Below, piece after piece: positions 1 to 5,333 of a stretch of 10,362 nt of DNA. This DNA is from Flavobacterium sp. (lineage in GTDB: Bacteria; Bacteroidota; Bacteroidia; Flavobacteriales; Flavobacteriaceae). The DNA lies in NCBI GenBank assembly GCA_023253295.1, contig JALRGZ010000088.1:1-10362 (forward strand), read 5' to 3'. Made by a program: the position numbers and the translations under genes. Under the pieces are notes generated by a model. That model searched no databases, had not been told where the DNA came from, and saw only the letters and a program-made list of their open reading frames with translations. Every line of letters starts with the position of its first letter. Positions within the stretch are counted from its first letter, which is position 1.

Positions 1-496
1 GTGTTGCTCGGACTTCATGATAATATGAGGCATTGCAGCCAGGAATTGGCGCGTTCTAGTCCCACCTGTAAAATAAGGCACACGCACCACAGTCCCTCAA
101 GGCAGCAGCAAGACTGCTGCGAGACCAGCACCGTTCGGGACGAATAGCCCCTCACACTCCGATGTGCATGCAGTCTATGGCATGTCACATGCGAATTTGC
201 CACACAGCCGCAATCATTTGACTTTCGCACGCGATATCACCCATAAATTTGATAATGAATCGACAATTCCATGCGCGACTACAGTACGCAGCAAATATCA
301 TGTAGTACACAGCGGTGCAAGTATCATGTAGCGTGCAAATGGACCGAATGTAGAACGCAGCACGTGGCTGTGCAGTATCGCAAAGTATTCAACACAGAAC
401 ATGTACCATGCTGCTCATCATAAGTTTGCGGAAAACCACCCTGATATGCTCACGGTCGGCTCCTGCTGCTGTCGAGGCGCCTGTTGCGGAGTGCGG
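1..496. other. Foreign non-coding segment fused into metG
   Basis: This stretch has no credible gene. Its open frames are short, lack recognisable domains and look like chance. G+C is about 51% by hand count, against roughly one third in most of the rest of the window. It replaces the middle of metG: the MetG reading frame is orthodox down to about position 497, then becomes an unrelated 35-residue tail ending at a stop at 389. I see no transposase, no terminal inverted repeat and no target-site duplication that would mark an insertion sequence. The texture (CpG-containing, moderate G+C, no coding signal) suggests eukaryotic, perhaps host, DNA, but the species cannot be told by eye. A chimeric contig is the simplest explanation. 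A genuine integration cannot be excluded from one side of the junction. Confidence 0.75.
291..331. repeat. Imperfect 26-bp-period direct repeat in foreign DNA
   Basis: GCAAATATCATGTAG (291-305) recurs as GCAAGTATCATGTAG (317-331), 14 of 15 bases identical and exactly 26 bases apart. The intervening bases are less similar. It lies inside the non-flavobacterial segment and fits degenerate tandem repetition of the kind common in eukaryotic non-coding DNA. No function is implied. Confidence 0.5.
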
Positions 497-1252
497 GGCT
501 TCACCTTCAACCGGAACATCAATTCCCCAATCCAAATCACGGGTTACGGCACGTGGTTCCAAACCTCCGTCAATCCATGATTTTACTTGTCCGTAAACAT
601 TCGGTTTCCAGTCGTTTTTATGACCTTCCAAAATCCATTCTCTCAGGAAAGCGTCATAACGGTCTAATGGTAAAAACCAGTGTTTTGTTGATTTCAAAAC
701 CGGAGTTTCTCCTGTAATAGTCGATTTTGGGTTGATCAAATCCGTAGCGTTCAAAGTCGAACCACATTTCTCACATTGATCGCCATAAGCTTCTTCGTTA
801 CCACATTTCGGGCAAGTTCCTGTCACAAAACGGTCTGCCAAAAACTGATTCGCCTTAGCGTCATACAATTGCTCAGTTACTTCTTCGATGAAATCACCTT
901 TTTCATATAGTTTTTTAAAGAAATCCGAAGCCGTTTCGTGGTGAATTGGCAAAGAAGTTCTCGAATAATTATCGAATGCAATTCCAAAATCCGCGAATGA
1001 TTTACGAATAATTCCGTCATATTTGTCAATAACTTCCTGAGGTGTAATCCCTTCTTTTTTGGCTTTCATCGAAATCGCAACCCCGTGTTCATCACTTCCG
1101 CACACAAACAACACGTCTCTTCCCTGCAAACGCAGGTAACGCGAATAGATGTCTGCAGGAACATAAACCCCCGCCAAATGCCCAATATGAATAGGCCCAT
1201 TAGTATATGGCAAAGCCGCCGTAATCGTATATCTTTCTGGATTCTGTAACAT
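389..1252 (-). CDS. metG: Methionyl-tRNA synthetase, N-terminal part only, broken by a foreign join
   Basis: Class I methionyl-tRNA synthetase, which in the cytoplasm charges tRNA(Met) with methionine using ATP. The ATG at 1252 starts MLQNPERYTIT, the usual N-terminus. The HIGH signature is at residues 22-25 (HIGH within PIHIGHLAG). The CP insertion carries a zinc knuckle with Cys147, Cys150, Cys160 and Cys163. The sequence stays orthodox through DLDWGIDVPVEG (to about residue 252, position 497). The family would then continue with the catalytic half (a GKVLYVWFDAP-type stretch), the KMSKS-like loop, the anticodon-binding domain and a C-terminal tRNA-binding domain. Instead it runs into 35 unrelated residues and a stop at 389. 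Family members in this group are around 690 residues, so well over half is missing. The product could not be active. A truncated copy of an essential gene points to a chimeric join more than to true gene decay. The 1402-1253 extension of the same frame crosses a repeat element and is not coding. Confidence 0.93.
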   Translation of the reverse strand: MLQNPERYTITAALPYTNGPIHIGHLAGVYVPADIYSRYLRLQGRDVLFVCGSDEHGVAISMKAKKEGITPQEVIDKYDGIIRKSFADFGIAFDNYSRTSLPIHHETASDFFKKLYEKGDFIEEVTEQLYDAKANQFLADRFVTGTCPKCGNEEAYGDQCEKCGSTLNATDLINPKSTITGETPVLKSTKHWFLPLDRYDAFLREWILEGHKNDWKPNVYGQVKSWIDGGLEPRAVTRDLDWGIDVPVEGEAPHSATGASTAAGADREHIRVVFRKLMMSSMVHVLC

Positions 1253-1271
1253 AATTCTAATTAATTGGCTG

Positions 1272-1279
1272 CAAAAATA
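1272..1279 (-). promoter_or_regulatory. Probable metG -7 promoter box
   Basis: On the minus strand this reads TATTTTTG, an exact match to the Bacteroidota TAnnTTTG -7 element, 19 bases upstream of the metG ATG. No well-spaced -33 TTG is evident, so the call rests on the one box and its position. The leader would be very short. Confidence 0.4.
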
Positions 1280-1312
1280 AGGAATCCAATTGAAAAACGT
1301 ACTTATTTTATT

Positions 1313-1391
1313 TGGAGCTGATTCCTGCTCTTCGCTATATCTTTTCCTGATTAAAGAAATCAGGAAAAGGATGCCGCTACGATCAGGGCTA
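1313..1391. repeat. REP-like intergenic hairpin element
   Basis: A perfect 12-bp stem, CTTTTCCTGATT (1341-1352) with AATCAGGAAAAG (1358-1369), closes a 5-base loop. It is flanked by arms that on the minus strand read TAGCCCTGATCGTAGCGGCA and, on the far side, AGCAGGAATCAGCTCC, which are partly complementary (CCTG with CAGG). I recognise this arrangement, 'AGCCCTGAT..AGCGGCAT' then a variable hairpin then 'AGC..GAGCAGGA..AGCTCC', as a sequence that recurs between genes in many Flavobacterium genomes. That is recall, not a search. It lies 60 bases upstream of metG. There is no poly-T run, so it is not an ordinary terminator. It could be a REP-type element or a structured RNA. Confidence 0.65.
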
Positions 1392-1445
1392 GCGACCAGC
1401 ATAAAAAATAAATTTTGTTCTCAAATTCACATTCAAAACATTAAA

Positions 1446-1510
1446 TTTCACGCAGATTCAGCAGATTTAAACAGATTATCACTTTCAAAATCTGCAAAAA
1501 TCTGCATGCC
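1446..1510. repeat. GCAGATT-word dyad repeat
   Basis: The word GCAGATT occurs at 1452-1458 and 1461-1467, with a related ACAGATT at 1471-1477. It is mirrored by AATCTGC at 1489-1495 and 1499-1505, so the block can fold on itself around an A/T-rich centre. The form 'CACGCAGATT(C/T)AGCAGATTTAA...AATCTGCAAAAATCTGC' resembles an intergenic repeat I recall from other flavobacterial genomes. It sits in the metG/DUF2007 divergent gap and contains no ORF. Confidence 0.55.
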
Positions 1511-1620
1511 ATTTTAAAAACATCCTCCATCCAATAATAATAATTCTACCTTTATCAGTGGAATCTCATAAAGAAATCTGTTTTTATTCAAAACAAATTT
1601 CAGTCAATCTTGTAATTCCG

Positions 1621-1644
1621 AATAAACTTTATTGTAAGTTTATT
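1621..1644. promoter_or_regulatory. 9-bp dyad just upstream of a promoter box
   Basis: AATAAACTT (1621-1629) and AAGTTTATT (1636-1644) are perfect inverted copies separated by six bases. The dyad ends three bases before the TAAATTTG box at 1648. This is where a repressor or activator site could lie, but the arms are only A/T-rich nonamers and chance is possible. Confidence 0.3.
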
Positions 1645-1647
1645 TTC

Positions 1648-1655
1648 TAAATTTG
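1648..1655 (+). promoter_or_regulatory. Probable -7 promoter box for the DUF2007-like gene
   Basis: TAAATTTG matches TAnnTTTG exactly and lies 17 bases before the ATG at 1673. The nearest upstream TTG (1632-1634) is only 13 bases away, shorter than the usual Flavobacterium spacing, so the -33 element is uncertain. Confidence 0.45.
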
Positions 1656-1672
1656 AAAAAACCTAAATCTAG

Positions 1673-2323
1673 ATGAAAGAAACCTATTCCGTATTTAGAA
1701 AGTACCCTACTTTGCTTCAGGCAAAAGAATTAGAAAACGTATTAAATCAAAATAATATTGAAACATTATTAACTGATAATATTGCACCTGTTGATGCTTC
1801 ATTTTCAGGAAACACTTTACTAAATGAATATGAAATTAAAATTCTGCCTGAAGATTTTGAAAAAGCTGAAATAATTCTCGAAAAAGAGGCTGAGAATTTA
1901 ATACAACAAGTTGACAGCAGTCATTATTTGTTTGACTTTACAGATGATGAATTGTACGAAATCCTTATAAAATCGGATGAATGGAGTGAATTTGATTATA
2001 AATTAGCTCAAAATATTCTAATCCAAAGAGGTAAACCGATCGATCTAGACTTACTTAAAAATTTTAAAAAACAAAGAATAGAATCATTAGCAAAACCCGA
2101 GTCGAACCAAAAAAACTGGATAATTGCTGGCTACATTTTAGCTTTTCTTGGAGGTTTTTTAGGAATAATTATTGGCTATTCTTTATGGACGTCAAAAAAA
2201 TCATTACCCAATGGTCAAACTGTCTTTTCATACAATGAACATGATAGATCCCACGGGAAAATTATATTTTATATCGGATTGATAACGCTTCCTCTTTACA
2301 TTCTCATTAAATTTTTAATATAA
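1673..2323 (+). CDS. DUF2007-like protein with two C-terminal membrane helices
   Basis: A 216-residue protein of unknown function. Residues 1-75 (YSVFRKYPTLLQAKELENVLNQ, continuing through NNIETLLTD and ending in an ILPEDFEKAEIIL-type stretch) resemble the DUF2007 fold, a small domain often called a putative signal-transducing domain. In such proteins the pattern is a strand, a helix marked by 'A..l...L...gI', then a strand and a helix beginning 'v.~~d...A'. A charged middle section (about 90-145) follows. Two hydrophobic helices come next, about 149-171 (beginning WIIAGYILAFLGG) and 196-215, so the N-terminal domain is probably cytosolic and membrane-tethered. The ATG at 1673 is the only sensible start, 17 bases after a TAAATTTG box. 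A hairpin terminator follows the stop, so the gene looks monocistronic. The domain assignment is by eye; the gene itself is convincing. Confidence 0.85.
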   Translation: MKETYSVFRKYPTLLQAKELENVLNQNNIETLLTDNIAPVDASFSGNTLLNEYEIKILPEDFEKAEIILEKEAENLIQQVDSSHYLFDFTDDELYEILIKSDEWSEFDYKLAQNILIQRGKPIDLDLLKNFKKQRIESLAKPESNQKNWIIAGYILAFLGGFLGIIIGYSLWTSKKSLPNGQTVFSYNEHDRSHGKIIFYIGLITLPLYILIKFLI

Positions 2324-2331
2324 ATTCAGAT

Positions 2332-2359
2332 ATGACTCACTAAGTCATTTATTTTTTTT
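2332..2359 (+). terminator. Intrinsic terminator after the DUF2007-like gene
   Basis: ATGACT (2332-2337) pairs with AGTCAT (2343-2348) around a five-base loop and is followed by TTA and a run of eight T (2352-2359). It begins nine bases after the stop codon. The stem is short, so strength is uncertain. Confidence 0.6.
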
Positions 2360-2414
2360 AGGCAATTAATTTCTCACCAAAATTCGTGTATGCTATTTGA
2401 AAAAATCACTACCT

Positions 2415-2422
2415 TAATTTTG
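2415..2422 (+). promoter_or_regulatory. Probable -7 promoter box for the lipoprotein gene
   Basis: TAATTTTG fits TAnnTTTG. TTTG at 2396-2399 is a possible -33 element at a slightly short 15-base spacing. The box is followed by TAAGTATT, the same run that follows the box at 3696. The leader to the ATG at 2500 would be about 70 bases. Confidence 0.4.
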
Positions 2423-2499
2423 TAAGTATTTTTTTCTTCAAAAGAATTGTTTTGTAATAAAAAACCGTATATTGCACTAAAATTAACAAAATAATTCTC

Positions 2500-2961
2500 A
2501 TGAAGAAATTAAAAAAAATTATGTTGTCAGCTATTGCTGTCTTAGCATTAAGCTTATCTTTCTCTTGTAGTAATGATAGTGATTCCTCCAGTAAAGATTA
2601 CATTCAGTTCAAATACAATGGAAAGACCTACACTTTTGATACAGGATATCAAACTTCATTAACCTTGGATTTAATAGGATACTCGGGGGAAGGCAATACA
2701 CTTAAAAAAATTGATTTATGGTTACCACTTGATGTTGAAGAAGGGACTCATACAATTGTTTCTGATTTATCAAATATTGAGACAACGTGCCAGGCTAGTT
2801 TTACTTTTATGCCTGAAATTGACAATATGGATGCAACATCAGGAACTATTAACATTACAACTCACAACAGTAAAAAAATAGAAGGAACTTTTAATTTCTC
2901 TGCAGAAGTTGATAACGAGACCATTGAAGTTACTGAAGGTAAATTTAGCGTATCAAGATAA
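2500..2961 (+). CDS. Small secreted lipoprotein (DUF6252-like)
   Basis: A 153-residue protein with a classic lipoprotein signal: basic MKKLKK, a hydrophobic stretch, and lipobox SFSC with the lipidated cysteine at residue 23. SNDSDSSS follows directly. An acidic/serine-rich stretch after the cysteine resembles the surface-export signal reported for Bacteroidota lipoproteins, so outer-surface display is possible. The mature part (about 32-153) is short beta-strand-like segments ending in an 'IEGTFNFSAEVDNETIEVTEGKFSV' type C-terminus (about residues 126-152), reminiscent of the DUF6252 group. No enzyme motif is visible and the role is unknown. The start is fixed by the signal peptide. A strong terminator follows 12 bases after the stop and a promoter box lies 77 bases upstream, so the gene appears to be a single transcription unit. 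Confidence 0.88.
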   Translation: MKKLKKIMLSAIAVLALSLSFSCSNDSDSSSKDYIQFKYNGKTYTFDTGYQTSLTLDLIGYSGEGNTLKKIDLWLPLDVEEGTHTIVSDLSNIETTCQASFTFMPEIDNMDATSGTINITTHNSKKIEGTFNFSAEVDNETIEVTEGKFSVSR

Positions 2962-2973
2962 CTAATTAGTAGT

Positions 2974-3013
2974 AAAAAAGGGCTGTTTTCTTTTGATACA
3001 GCCCTTTTTTTTT
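2974..3013 (+). terminator. Strong intrinsic terminator after the lipoprotein gene
   Basis: AAAAAAGGGCTGT (2974-2986) pairs perfectly with ACAGCCCTTTTTT (2998-3010) around an 11-base loop. It has a G/C-rich core and an unbroken T run to 3013. Flanked by A and T tracts, it could also act on minus-strand transcripts. It falls inside the upstream extension of the next frame, which argues that the extension is not coding. Confidence 0.88.
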
Positions 3014-3091
3014 GTCCATTTCATTTTAAAAAAACATTTCCATTCCTCATTAATTTCCCCGAAATTTGCAATCCATCAAAAAACACAACTC

Positions 3092-3631
3092 ATGGAATTC
3101 GGAAGTATCTTAATCTCAGAAAACGCAGCCAACAGCGAAAACCCTCAGGACGTAATCAACTCCAATATTTCGATTGTCAACCTGATGCGCGAAGAAAAAA
3201 TTGACGATGAAGACATTCACACCGATGCCTTAATGAGTTATTATCTGGATTTTTATACCGCACAATGCAGTCAGGGTAATTTTGCTCAGTTTGTGTACAA
3301 TTCAGGTTGGAACAAAGAACTGAACGAATTAATCGAAGAAGCTCTTAAAATCATTGGTGCTCCAAAACATTTGGAATTTTTCAAAGAACAATGCCGTAAA
3401 ATGCGTTTAATGAGCAGCGTAAAATTGGGTAAATTCTTAAAAGGAAAATTAGATGGTGTCAATCCCATTCGCGATGCCATAAACAACGATGCTTTCTCCG
3501 AAATAGATGAAAACCTAACAGAACTAAACGCAAGTTTTTTAAAGAACCATCCTGATACCCAAATTCTTCCGGTAGATTCTATTTTTGAACTTCTGGAAGA
3601 TTATTTAGAACGAGAAATCAAAAGAAATTAG
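3092..3631 (+). CDS. DMP19/DUF4375-family protein
   Basis: A 179-residue soluble protein. The stretch at residues 45-71 (DALMSYYLDFYTAQCSQG, then NFAQFVYNS) is the hallmark of the DMP19 / DUF4375 family: an all-helical domain in which 'YY...QV..GG...F..N' is followed by amphipathic helices. Members are mostly uncharacterised; the founding DMP19 of Neisseria was described as a DNA-mimic protein. The assignment is by pattern recognition. I chose the ATG at 3092 (MEFGSILISEN) and not the upstream codon at 2993, because the extra 33 residues would be translated from the preceding terminator and read MIQPFFFVHF without any domain match. GAAATTTG at 3061-3068 resembles a -7 box with one mismatch, 23 bases upstream. 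No signal peptide or membrane helix is present. There is no obvious partner nearby. Confidence 0.85.
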   Translation: MEFGSILISENAANSENPQDVINSNISIVNLMREEKIDDEDIHTDALMSYYLDFYTAQCSQGNFAQFVYNSGWNKELNELIEEALKIIGAPKHLEFFKEQCRKMRLMSSVKLGKFLKGKLDGVNPIRDAINNDAFSEIDENLTELNASFLKNHPDTQILPVDSIFELLEDYLEREIKRN

Positions 3632-3695
3632 TAAAATTCACCTTAAAATCACCAAAATTAGTTACTCATTTTTTAGAAAACTTTCAAAAAAATTT

Positions 3696-3703
3696 TACTT
3701 TTG
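3696..3703 (+). promoter_or_regulatory. Probable -7 promoter box for the histidine kinase gene
   Basis: TACTTTTG fits TAnnTTTG, 48 bases before the ATG at 3752. It is followed by TAAGTATT, as at the lipoprotein promoter. No TTG is seen at the expected -33 position. Confidence 0.4.
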
Positions 3704-3751
3704 TAAGTATTATTCGCATTAAGTCATTCTAAAAATTACGACAACTAGTTT

Positions 3752-5143
3752 ATGGAAATCCTACAGCAATTTTCGAAATTATTTTCATTAGATATTCGTA
3801 ATACAATGGGGATTCTGTTTTGGGGAAGCTTCACACTAGCTATTCTCGTTTTTACTTTTCGTTATACCATTTTTAGCAAAGAATCTCAAAAACAATTGTT
3901 AATTTTTGGGTTTTCTAAAATTTTACTGGCTTTTGCCTGGCTGGCTTTTTTTCTTCGAATCGACACGGTTTCTTACGACCCGATCAAGTTTATCACAACG
4001 AACACTTTGGTTTTATCAGGTTACTATCTTGAATCCGTTGCTATGTTGATGATTGTAAAAAGCAGCACCAAAAGAACCTTCCAAAGACAATTTATCCTCT
4101 TTATCATTACGCTGATAAGTTTCTACATTGCTGTTGGATTACAAGCACCAAGCAATATCCGTGTATCATTGGCCTCTTTGAACATTTTTTTATTGCTTTT
4201 AGTTCCAACCTTACTTTTTTTAACGGAAATAAATGGAAGTTTATTTAGAAAAATACTTGGACTTAACTATATCATCTTATTGTCAGCTTTAGCTTTTAGA
4301 ATGATTTATCCTTTAATTTATACTTCTACTAGCCTATACTCTGTGGAAGCTACACAAAGAACGATGTTTTTGATTATATTTCTCATGATGACTATTAGTG
4401 GCGTGGGTTATTTGCTTTTGCTACAAGAAGAAAAAGAAATGCAGGTTAAAAAACTATTAGAAGATAAAGACCAATTTTTCTCCATCATAGCCCATGATTT
4501 AAAAGGACCATTTAATGGTATTATTGGGTTATCCGAACTTTTACTGGAAAAAGACACAGATTTAAATAACGAAGAAACCAACGAATTCATTGCACTTATT
4601 CATCAATCATCAAAAAACACTTTTTCATTATTAGAGAATCTTTTAACCTGGGCACAATCACAAACTGGAAGCCTAACATTTAATCCTAAAAAAATTGAAA
4701 TAAATAGCATTACAGATAAAACAATCCATTTACTAACCAATATTGCTAAAAGCAAAAACATAAGCATACAATCTGAAATTGAGAAAAATCAATATGTATT
4801 TGCAGATAATAACATGCTCGAAACTATATTTAGAAATTTAATTTCAAATGCGATAAAATTCACCAACAACAATGGCGAAGTCATAATTTCAATGAAAAGA
4901 GAAAACAAGCAAATTATCTTTTCAATTCAAGACAACGGAATAGGGATTGCGCCTGAAAAAACAGCTAGCTTATTTGCTATCAATCAAAAAAACAACACTT
5001 TAGGCACCAATAATGAATCAGGAACAGGTTTAGGATTGATGCTCTGCAAAGATTTCGTTGAAAAACACGGTGGCAAAATTTGGGTAAATAGTGAAATTAA
5101 TAAAGGAAGTACCTTTATGTTTAGCATACCCGAGAAGTATTAA
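3752..5143 (+). CDS. Orphan seven-helix sensor histidine kinase
   Basis: A 463-residue membrane histidine kinase. The N-terminal ~230 residues contain about seven hydrophobic helices (near 20-39, 49-68, 86-104, 116-137, 146-165, 175-193 and 207-230) with no signal peptide or large periplasmic loop. The stimulus is therefore probably sensed in or at the membrane. A short linker leads to the dimerisation domain with H-box FSIIAHDLKGP (phosphoacceptor His257). The ATP-binding domain has the N-box NLISNAIKFT (371-380), G1 DNGIGI (403-408) and G2 GTGLGL (434-439), so all catalytic motifs are present. By general knowledge of the family it autophosphorylates and passes phosphate to a response regulator. 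No receiver domain or regulator gene is adjacent, hence 'orphan'. The gene lies alone, with its stop codon touching that of a minus-strand small ORF. The ligand cannot be inferred. Confidence 0.93.
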   Translation: MEILQQFSKLFSLDIRNTMGILFWGSFTLAILVFTFRYTIFSKESQKQLLIFGFSKILLAFAWLAFFLRIDTVSYDPIKFITTNTLVLSGYYLESVAMLMIVKSSTKRTFQRQFILFIITLISFYIAVGLQAPSNIRVSLASLNIFLLLLVPTLLFLTEINGSLFRKILGLNYIILLSALAFRMIYPLIYTSTSLYSVEATQRTMFLIIFLMMTISGVGYLLLLQEEKEMQVKKLLEDKDQFFSIIAHDLKGPFNGIIGLSELLLEKDTDLNNEETNEFIALIHQSSKNTFSLLENLLTWAQSQTGSLTFNPKKIEINSITDKTIHLLTNIAKSKNISIQSEIEKNQYVFADNNMLETIFRNLISNAIKFTNNNGEVIISMKRENKQIIFSIQDNGIGIAPEKTASLFAINQKNNTLGTNNESGTGLGLMLCKDFVEKHGGKIWVNSEINKGSTFMFSIPEKY

Positions 5144-5281
5144 TTATTCCTTTTTCCAAAAGAAAACATCTGGCTCTAATTCAATATTCTTCGCTTGAAT
5201 AGTTCCTTTGTTTAGACTTCCGTCTATTTTTACATATTTGTTACTTCTCAAAGTAAACTTTGTCGTGTTTCTATGAAACAT
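5144..5281 (-). CDS. Small ORF, 45 residues, unknown function
   Basis: On the minus strand, ATG at 5281-5279 opens a frame of 45 codons ending in TAA at 5146-5144. It starts MFHRNTTKFTLRSNKYVKID and ends KNIELEPDVFFWKKE. The composition is protein-like: alternating hydrophobic and polar residues suggest beta-strands, and the end is charged and aromatic. It fills almost the whole gap between the kinase and serS. Its stop directly abuts the kinase stop (5143), the packing expected of real convergent genes. AAGGAA lies just before its ATG. No exact TAnnTTTG box was found upstream on this strand. It has no signal peptide or membrane helix. It resembles small conserved flavobacterial proteins, but I do not recognise a family. 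A chance ORF remains possible at this length. Confidence 0.55.
   Translation of the reverse strand: MFHRNTTKFTLRSNKYVKIDGSLNKGTIQAKNIELEPDVFFWKKE
5267..5279. promoter_or_regulatory. GTTTC-TAT-GAAAC dyad near the serS promoter
   Basis: A perfect 5-bp dyad with a 3-base centre lies seven bases upstream of the serS -7 box and overlaps the start of the minus-strand small ORF. It could be an operator or just part of that ORF. Weak by itself. Confidence 0.2.
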
Positions 5282-5286
5282 TTCCT

Positions 5287-5294
5287 TAAATTTG
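5287..5294 (+). promoter_or_regulatory. Probable serS -7 promoter box
   Basis: TAAATTTG matches TAnnTTTG exactly and ends 39 bases before the serS ATG at 5334. TTTG at 5259-5262 is a possible -33 element, at a rather long 24-base spacing. Confidence 0.5.
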
Positions 5295-5333
5295 CTACCG
5301 TTATTAAAAATTTATAGTTATAAAAATCCAACT

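Noticed and set aside
15..230. Minus-strand open frame of 71 codons
   Set aside because: It lies in the foreign segment, has a cysteine/serine-rich random composition, no domain and no initiation signals.
1..496. Insertion sequence in metG
   Set aside because: No transposase fragment, terminal repeat or target duplication is visible, and the other end is outside the window.
408..717. Plus-strand open frames opposite metG
   Set aside because: Both are antisense shadows of metG and the junction; the residues read from metG codons show no protein-like pattern.
1253..1402. 50-residue N-terminal extension of MetG and the plus-strand frame at 1290-1517
   Set aside because: Both translate the hairpin and GCAGATT repeat elements; the family start MLQNPERY at 1252 is clear.
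1446..1510. Possible CRISPR array
   Set aside because: The repeats are short, uneven words in both orientations without regular spacers, and no cas gene is near.
2993..3091. 33-residue N-terminal extension of the DUF4375 gene
   Set aside because: It begins within the loop and T run of the preceding terminator and has no family similarity.
3286..3486. Minus-strand open frame within the DUF4375 gene
   Set aside because: Antisense shadow of a well-supported gene.
4408..4590. Minus-strand open frame within the histidine kinase gene
   Set aside because: Antisense of the H-box region; serine-rich because of codon mirroring.
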